Shown in pieces: positions 57,855 through 64,000 of a DNA stretch of 64,000 nt. The DNA is taken from positions 202,238,692-202,302,691 of the forward strand of contig NC_134710.1 of the NCBI RefSeq assembly GCF_043290135.1. Direction: 5' to 3'. Made by a program: the position numbers and the translations under genes. The notes beneath the pieces are model-generated. The model was not told where the DNA came from, ran no database searches, and saw nothing but the letters and a program-made list of their open reading frames with translations. Positions within the stretch are counted from its first letter, which is position 1, and the number at the start of each line of letters is the position of its first letter. This stretch comes from Rhipicephalus microplus (taxonomy: Eukaryota; Arthropoda; Arachnida; Ixodida; Ixodidae).

Positions 57855-59147
57855 ATGGCTCAACAGGCCCACCCACAAGAGCAACAGCAGCCGCAGCTGC
57901 AGCAGCCGCAGCTGCAGCAGCAGCAGCAGCAGCAGCAGCAGCACCAGCACCAGCACCAGCACCAGCAGCACCAGCACCAGCAGCACCAGCACCAGCACCA
58001 GCAGCTGCCTCCTCTGATTCTCCTGCCTCCACGAGACCCCGGAACCTTCTCGGGCACAGGCAAGGACAAGGTGAATGTTGAAGATTGGGTCGCTTTGTAC
58101 GAGCTCGTGAGCGAATACTATAGGTGGGACCCTACGCTGATGCTGGCCAACGTTGTATTTTACTTGCGGGATACGGCGCTCACCTGGTATGAGACGCATG
58201 AGTCGGAGTTGACCAGCTGGGACGTTTGCAAACTGAAGCTTCTCGAGTTATTCAGCAGGCCATTTGGGCGACAGCAGGCCGCGAGGAAAGACCTGGAATG
58301 TCGCGTGCAGACATCAACAGAATCGTATGTTTCTTCCATACAGGACGTATTGGGCCTCTGTCGAAAGGTGGACGAGAACATGAGCGAAACTGACAAAATC
58401 GCTCACATATTGAAGGGAATTGCCGATGACGCGTTCAATCTGTTGATCGTTAAAGATTGCGCCACCGTCGACGCGGTTGTGAAGGAGTGTCAGCGCTTCG
58501 AGCACGCCAAGAACCGTCGCATAACCCGCCAGTTTGCGCGTCTGCCTAATACTGCAGCCACTTCGACCTGTGAAGACAGCCCCAAGTTCACGCAAGCTAC
58601 ATCGTCCGAAAATGTCACCCGAATCGTTCGTCGCGAACTCGAAGCAATGGCTCCGGCAGCCATCGCCTCTGACGGTCCTCAAGACAACGCATCCACCGTC
58701 TCCCTCATCCAAGCCGTCGTTCGCCAAGAAATAGCAAATCTCGGCATCATACCTGTTTGCGCTGTTCGCACCACCGAGAGCTCGGCTTCTGTTAACCAGA
58801 TTCCGGTGTACCCTTCACGCTACCCTTCCCGCTACCGGAACCCTGCTGAATGGAGAACGTCAGATGATAGACCAATCTGCTTTCACTGCTCTGGCGCCGG
58901 CCACATTGCACGCTACTGTCGCAATCGTTGGTCATCCAATTCATCTTGGAACACTGGAACATGGCGTCGCTTTGAAGGCAGTTCTCGCCGCTTTTCTACT
59001 CCGTACGATCCACAGCCTGCTTCTACTAACGTTCAGGGCCGAAGGTTCAGCCGGTCGCCATCACCCCAAGGCCGCCGATCTCTCTCGCCGATGATTTCTC
59101 GATCCAGGTCCCCTGCACGACCTGGGCCCTCAACCTCGGGAGACTAG
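57855..59147 (+). CDS. Gypsy E gag (430 aa, intact)
   Basis: Starts at ATG 57855. Residues about 5-55 are almost only Gln, His and Pro, encoded by CAG and CACCAG repeats (57880-58005). Then comes LILLPPRDPGTFSGTGKDKV, the conserved entry to the Retrotrans_gag domain, with VFYLRDTALTWYETHE at about residue 100 and SYVSSIQDVLGLCRKVDENM at about 155. The zinc knuckle CFHCSGAGHIARYC (about residues 341-354) has all CCHC ligands. A Ser/Arg-rich tail follows to the TAG at 59145-59147. Gag packages the element RNA into virus-like particles. No lesions were seen. Pol is open in the -1 frame across the stop. Confidence 0.92.
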   Translation: MAQQAHPQEQQQPQLQQPQLQQQQQQQQQHQHQHQHQQHQHQQHQHQHQQLPPLILLPPRDPGTFSGTGKDKVNVEDWVALYELVSEYYRWDPTLMLANVVFYLRDTALTWYETHESELTSWDVCKLKLLELFSRPFGRQQAARKDLECRVQTSTESYVSSIQDVLGLCRKVDENMSETDKIAHILKGIADDAFNLLIVKDCATVDAVVKECQRFEHAKNRRITRQFARLPNTAATSTCEDSPKFTQATSSENVTRIVRRELEAMAPAAIASDGPQDNASTVSLIQAVVRQEIANLGIIPVCAVRTTESSASVNQIPVYPSRYPSRYRNPAEWRTSDDRPICFHCSGAGHIARYCRNRWSSNSSWNTGTWRRFEGSSRRFSTPYDPQPASTNVQGRRFSRSPSPQGRRSLSPMISRSRSPARPGPSTSGD

Positions 59148-62100
59148 ACCATGCAGCTCCCGGAGGTGACGCTGCATTAACGACCCATTCTGCAAATCCT
59201 CTGTTGACGATTCCTACACGCCGCAATATTTTGGACCTTTTGGTGGATGACGTTACCGTTACAGCCCTGATAGACACTGGTGCACAAATTTCAGTCATGA
59301 GCGCTGCTCTCTGTACTAAACTGCGAAAAGTGATCACGCCTCCTATTAAGTGTGCAGTAATGCTTGCCGATGGGAGCACATCTGCCGTTCTCGGCATGTG
59401 TACCTCTCGCGTATGTATTGCTGGGCGCCCGACCGTCGTATTGTTCACCGTGCTTGAGCAGTGCCCACATGACGTGATTCTTGGCCTCGACTTTCTCTCT
59501 GCGCACTCCGCCCTTATCGACTGCTCGACAGGTCTTCTTCAGTTGGAACTGCCTTTTGACGCCGCTGTTGCCCATGACGCTCAAAGTCGCCTTTGTGCCA
59601 CCGAGTTCCTGCATCTTCCGCCGCAAGCCGCGACTTACGTGCAGCTCGTGTGTGATCCGCCTGTGCGCGATGGTGAATATGTCGTTTCACCTATTACCGA
59701 CGTTGTGCTCAAGCACTCCATTGCTGTCCCGCACACCGTGGTGAGAGTATGCCACAATCAGACCCATCTGTCTCCTTTGAGCTTTGGTTTCTCCACGCAT
59801 GTGCTGCCTGCTGGTATTAAACTAGGCGTCATGTCGTCGCTGCAAGAGTGTGATATTTCTGAACTGTTGGCTCAGCAACCTACTCCGCATGTCAACTTGC
59901 TCACTGCGCCCAACCTGACAAGCATTGACATTGCCAAAATGATAGCGCCAGATCTTTCGCCCTCTGAAGCACAAGACCTCCACCGTCTGTTGACATCCTA
60001 TGCGGACATATTCGATCTTGACAACCGCCCTTTAGGCCAGACATCACTTGTGACCCATCACATCAACACCGGCGATGCCAACCCAATTCATCGCCGCCCT
60101 TACCGCGTCTCCACCGCCGAACGCTCTGTCATCCAGAAAGAGGTCGAGAAAATGCTCGCCAAAGGCGTCGTCGAACACTCATCTAGTCCGTGGGCATCCC
60201 CGGTAGTGCTTGTCAAGAAAAAGGACAACACATGGCGGTTTTGCGTCGACTATAGACATCTCAACAAGGTCACTAAGAAGGACGTTTACCCTTTACCAAG
60301 AATAGATGACGCCCTTGACTGCCTTCATGGCGCAAAGTTTTTCTCGTCCATTGACCTTCGATCTGGTTATTGGCAGATCGCTGTTGACCCACGGGACCGA
60401 GAAAAAACAGCATTTGTAACCCCCGATGGGTTATATCAATTTAAAGTAATGCCGTTTGGGCTTTGTAATGCGCCGGCCACCTTTGAGCGCATGATGGACT
60501 CCCTTCTGCGCGGCTTCAAATGGTCCACTTGCTTATGCTACTTGGATGATATAATTGTTTTTTCACCGACGTTCGCAAGCCATCTAGAGCGACTGTCCAG
60601 TATTCTCCAAGTATTTCGGAACGCTGGTCTCCAGCTGAACTCTTCCAAATGCCGTTTCGGCCGTCGCGAAATAACTGTACTTGGTCACCTCGTTAACGCA
60701 TCTGGGGTACAGCCCGATCCGGACAAAATTCGCGCATTGACTCAATTTCCCGTGTCCTCTTCTTATAAGGATGCCCGGAGCTTCCTTGGTTTGTGCTCCT
60801 ATTTTCGCCGCTTTATCCGAAATTTCGCCGATATTGCGCGGCCTCTCAGCGAGCTTCTTAAAAAAGACGTCCCATTTACTTGGAATTCGCCTCAGAGTGC
60901 TGCATTTTCGGCGCTCATTGCAGCCCTCACGACTACGCCAATATTAGCCCACTTCGATCAGACTGCCCCGACAGAAGTTCGTACGGACGCGAGTGGCCAC
61001 GGAATTGGTGCTGTTTTAGCTCAGCGTCAGCGTGGACGTGACTGTGTCATCGCCTACGCCAGCCGCCTTTTATCCCCTGCCGAGAGGAACTATTCAATCA
61101 CCGAAAGAGAGTGTCTTGCTCTTGTTTGGGCTGTCGCTAAATTTCGCCCGTACCTCTTCGGCCGCAGTTTTACTGTTGTAACTGATCACCATGCACTCTG
61201 CTGGCTTTCCTCGCTAAAGGATCCCACGGGACGTCTCGGTCGTTGGTCTCTACGCCTCCAAGAATACACCTTCTCGGTCGTGTATAAATCTGGTCACCTC
61301 CATCAAGACGCCGACTGCCTGTCACGGTATCCAGTGGATCCACCAGACGCCACAGAGAGAGCTACGGAGGCTTGCGTCTTATCAATATCAGACTTTCTTG
61401 ATATCGCTTCTGAGCAACGCCGCGACCCGGATTTACTTCCCATCATAGAAAGCCTGAGTTCCACTACTCCACCCACTTCTCTGAACTTGTATTTCCTTCA
61501 TGAAGGAGTTCTCTACCGCCACAACATGCGCCCTAACGGCCCTGACCGCCTTCTCGTCGTGCCTTCCCATTTGCGTGTAGATGTTCTCCGACAGCTTCAC
61601 GATGAACCTGCCGCTGGTCACCTGGGAGTCACTCGCACTTATGATCGCGTCCGGCGCCGTTTTTTCTGGCCACGCCTATATCGCTCTGTGCAAAAGTATG
61701 TTGCCAGCTGCGACCTTTGTCAACGTCGAAAACGACCAACATCGCTTCCAGCTGGCCTTCTTAACCCTATTGAGATCCCTGCTGAACCATTCTACCGCGT
61801 AGAACTCGACCTTCTCGGGCCATTTCCCACTTCTGCATCCGGGAACAAATGGGTTGCCGTGGCGACCGACTACGCGACACGTTATGCGATCACCCGCGCT
61901 CTTCCAACCAGCTGCGCTACCGATGTCGCCGACTTTCTGCTACATGACATCATATTGCATCACGGCGCTCCTCGACAGCTCGTTACTGACCAAGGCCGAT
62001 ACTTTTTATCTCGCGTCGTCCAGGATATCGTACGTTCCTGTTCCACGAACCACAAGTTCACAACGGCATACCATCCACAAACTAATGGACTTACAGAGCG

Positions 62101-62656
62101 CCTGAATCGCACTATCACGGACATGTTGTCAATGTATGTTTCTCCAGACCACCGTGACTGAGACGCAACGTTACCCTACGTCACCTTCGCTTACAACTCC
62201 TCCAGACATGACACCGCAGGCTATTCCCCGTTCTACCTTCTTTATGGACGGGAACCCTCTCTGCCTCTTGATACACTCCTTCCCGCTGGTTCAAGCTCCC
62301 CTGTCACATACGTCCGCGATGCCATAGAGCGAGCCGACGCAGCACGACAGATTGCCCGAGAACGACTCATGCTTTCTCAAGCCTCTCAGAAAGATCGATA
62401 CGATCGTCACCACCGTGAAGTTTCGTATGCACCAGGTTCTCTCGTACTCTTGTGGACCCCTTGTCGTCACATCGGTCTCTCCGAAAAACTTTTATTTCGC
62501 TATGACGAACCATACAAAGTACTTCGCAAGATCACCAACCTCCCCTACGAGATACAGCGAGTCGTCGACGAAGCGCACTCAATGCCACCACCATCCACTG
62601 TTGTGCACGTCGTAAGACTGAAGCATTATGTGTCACCCAACACTCCCCTTTCGTGA
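59144..62656 (+). pseudogene. Gypsy E pol, one in-frame stop
   Basis: The frame is open from before the gag stop to 62656 apart from TGA at 62159-62161. Protease: ALIDTGAQISVMS (about 59264) and [30 protein letters not shown] (about 60192), MPFGLCNAPATF, YLDDIIVF (about 60540). RNase H: RTDASGHGIGAVLA (about 60980). Integrase: zinc region ending CDLCQRRKR (about 61710), ELDLLGPF (about 61805), TDQGRYF (about 61986) and NGLTERLNRTITDM (about 62090), giving the full DDE set. The stop falls where a Trp follows HRD in homologous tails. The post-core domain with PGSLVLLWTP and VVHVVRLKHYV closes at 62656. No ATG is needed if it is made by -1 frameshifting from gag. Confidence 0.93.
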
Positions 62657-62692
62657 CAAGCGCCGGGTCGGCGCTTTAACGCCGCGGGGTAG

Positions 62693-62856
62693 TGCCACAA
62701 GGCAGTAGTGGGATTGGGGCATAAAGTGGTAGAGGGTCCCTGGCTAAAAGAAAAGACTACGAAGTGGATAGAGACTGGTTCCAGCCCGCCAGAGCGCCAG
62801 GCATTGTCATCGCGTGTAATCGTTGTAAATATCTGTAAATATACGTTTTCTTGTAA

Positions 62857-62858
<2 letters not shown>
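62693..62858 (+). repeat. 3' LTR of Gypsy E
   Basis: 166 bp, five substitutions from the 5' LTR; it runs straight into (TA)n. Confidence 0.9.

Positions 62859-62947
<89 letters not shown>
62859..62947. repeat. (TA)n tract
   Basis: Right half of the TA tract split by element E. Confidence 0.95.
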
Positions 62948-62950
<3 letters not shown>

Positions 62951-63000
62951 GAAAGAAGTGTGTACATAAGGGCTCGTTTTTCCGTGTTTTGACACAATAT
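62947..63000 (-). repeat. Inverted CCCTTA module, right flank of E
   Basis: Exact reverse complement of about 54-58 bp ending at 57590. It shows that E sits at the centre of a palindrome. Confidence 0.9.
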
Positions 63001-63006
63001 ATATAT

Positions 63007-64000
63007 TGCTACGGTGCATCATCGACAGGAGCAAGCGTGGCACTTAGCGAAGATGAAGAAGATGCCTGTGCGTTAGGCGCTTGCACGAGAGGCAACTCAG
63101 ACATCTTGTTCGGCTGCCGACTCTCGGTAGACACTGTCTTGTAAGCCAAGACCTCGCTCCGTCACATTTGGTGGAAGTGCTGGGCAACCGCCTCGCAACG
63201 GAACTTCGCAGCGGCCGACGTTTGAAGGGTCATTCCACAACGATGACGTAGAGTACGGTGACTGCATCTGCTCCTGGTGTTCCTGCGGCCGGAGATGATG
63301 CGGTAACTACATCTCCTTCTGCGACCACAAGCTTTGTGCTCGAACCCCCGCGGGATCCTGGCACGTTCAGCGGTTCCGGCGATCCAGATGAAGTTGACGT
63401 TGAAGATTGGCTGGCAGAGTACGAACGTGTGAGTACTCGATACCGATGGGGCCCGACTCTTATGCTGGCAAACCTGTTATTCTATCTTAGGGGAACCACC
63501 AAATCGTGGTATGAGAACCATGAAACAGAACTTGTGAGTTGGGCAGTGTGCAGGGAGAAAATACTAGACCTGTTCGGAAAGCCGATTGGAAGAAAAATGG
63601 CCGCGAACAAAATGCTCGCGTCTCGGGCGCAGACCTCGACCGAGTCTTACGTCTCCTATATAGAAGATGTGTTGTCGTTGTGTCGCAAAGCCAATGCCGA
63701 TATGCCGGAGGCTGACAAGGTCGGGCATATTCTTAAGGGGATTGCGGATGACGCATTCAACCTCCTCATCTGCAAAAATTTTTCTACAGTGGACGCCATT
63801 ATAAAAGAATGTCAGCGCTTTGAGCAAGCGAAGAGCCGGCGGATTAACAGCGTGTTCACCCGCCTTCCGAATACGGCTGCAACATCATCTTGCGAAGACC
63901 GTGCAAGAACACAGCCACCACCTCTAGATTCATCGGATCAGGTGACCCGAATTGTACGGCGCGAACTTGAAGCCATTGCCTCTGCTCCGGCTCACACCGC
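63007..64000 (+). mobile_element. Gypsy element F, 5' part, cut by window end
   Basis: A 160-bp 5' LTR (63007-63166; TGCTACGGTGC...CCGTCACA) is preceded by ACAATATATATAT and followed by TTTGGTGGAAGTGCTGGG, a leader like that of C. Only gag is within the window. The 3' LTR is outside, so the duplication cannot be checked. Confidence 0.8.
63252..64000 (+). CDS. Gypsy F gag, partial
   Basis: The frame is open from 63252 to the window end. The ATG at 63243 in this frame is followed two codons later by TAG (63249-63251), so either that is a lesion or translation starts elsewhere. Domain blocks: EPPRDPGTFSGSGDPDEVDV, LLFYLRGTTKSWYENHE, SYVSYIEDVLSLCRKANADM and FNLLICKNFSTVDAI. It is clearly related to the gag of E throughout, but without the Gln/His-rich leader. 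The zinc knuckle would be beyond the window. Confidence 0.82.

Larger units (their letters stand above)
57598..62858 (+). mobile_element. Gypsy element E (5261 bp), nearly intact
   Basis: LTRs at 57598-57763 and 62693-62858 are 166 bp each and differ at 5 positions (about 3%). ATAT is next to both. The LTR right end (TGTAAGA) is atypical, so the boundary may be off by 1-3 bp. The leader carries TTGGTGGAGGTGCCGGGG, and a purine-rich GCCGCGGGGTAG precedes the 3' LTR. Gag is intact. Pol has one stop. Confidence 0.94.

Noticed and set aside
57860..58069. Cys/Trp-, Ala- and Leu-rich open frames overlapping E gag
   Set aside because: They are other-frame shadows of the CAG/CACCAG tract; the gag frame has the conserved domain.

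Overview
The window looks like nuclear DNA of a metastriate hard tick (Rhipicephalus/Dermacentor/Hyalomma-type). The best marker is three copies of a roughly 240-250 bp tRNA-derived SINE that I recognise as the tick Ruka family (7226-7478, 20761-20987, 42672-42910). Dense Ty3/Gypsy, I-group and mariner elements, long (TA)n tracts, and an arthropod host gene with spliced exons agree with this. I saw no bacterial genes, rRNA or CRISPR. Species assignment is inference.

Layout. 1-3840: (TA)n inside an inverted repeat, a dead non-LTR 3' end, then low-information DNA. 3840-9433: a decayed RNase H-bearing non-LTR (I-group) element with a Ruka SINE inserted inside its RT domain. 9751-11078: a complete but dead mariner with TIRs and TA duplication. 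11221-11361: (TTG)n. 15043-21534: the only host gene I can support, the 3' three exons of a Spätzle-family cystine-knot cytokine gene (phases join exactly). 24836-26748: a 462-bp tandem repeat carrying a 73-nt tRNA-like cloverleaf in each of four units.

26750-63006 is mostly LTR retrotransposon. In order there is a solo LTR; a minus-strand Gypsy 'C' (26994-32180); a plus-strand Gypsy 'D' (33461-38723); Gypsy 'B' (41763-51502), whose 5' LTR is split by a younger Mag-like Gypsy 'A' (41794-46190), itself split by a Ruka SINE; a gutted minus-strand Gypsy 'G' with the Gmr1-type order, integrase before RT (about 52958-56268); a second solo LTR; and a nearly intact Gypsy 'E' (57598-62858). Gypsy 'F' starts at 63007 and runs off the window.

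The most unusual part is 56400-57600. Here (TA)n tracts alternate with inverted tRNA-like repeats and a nearly perfect palindrome of about 190 bp. Each arm of the palindrome carries a hammerhead-ribozyme core of the kind found in Penelope-like elements. LTR elements C, D, E, probably F, and both solo LTRs sit in (TA)n with ATAT-type duplications, so these microsatellites act as insertion sinks. LTR divergences counted by eye give relative ages: A about 1.5%, C and E about 3%, B about 6.6%, D about 7.6%. The nesting order (A inside B) agrees with this.
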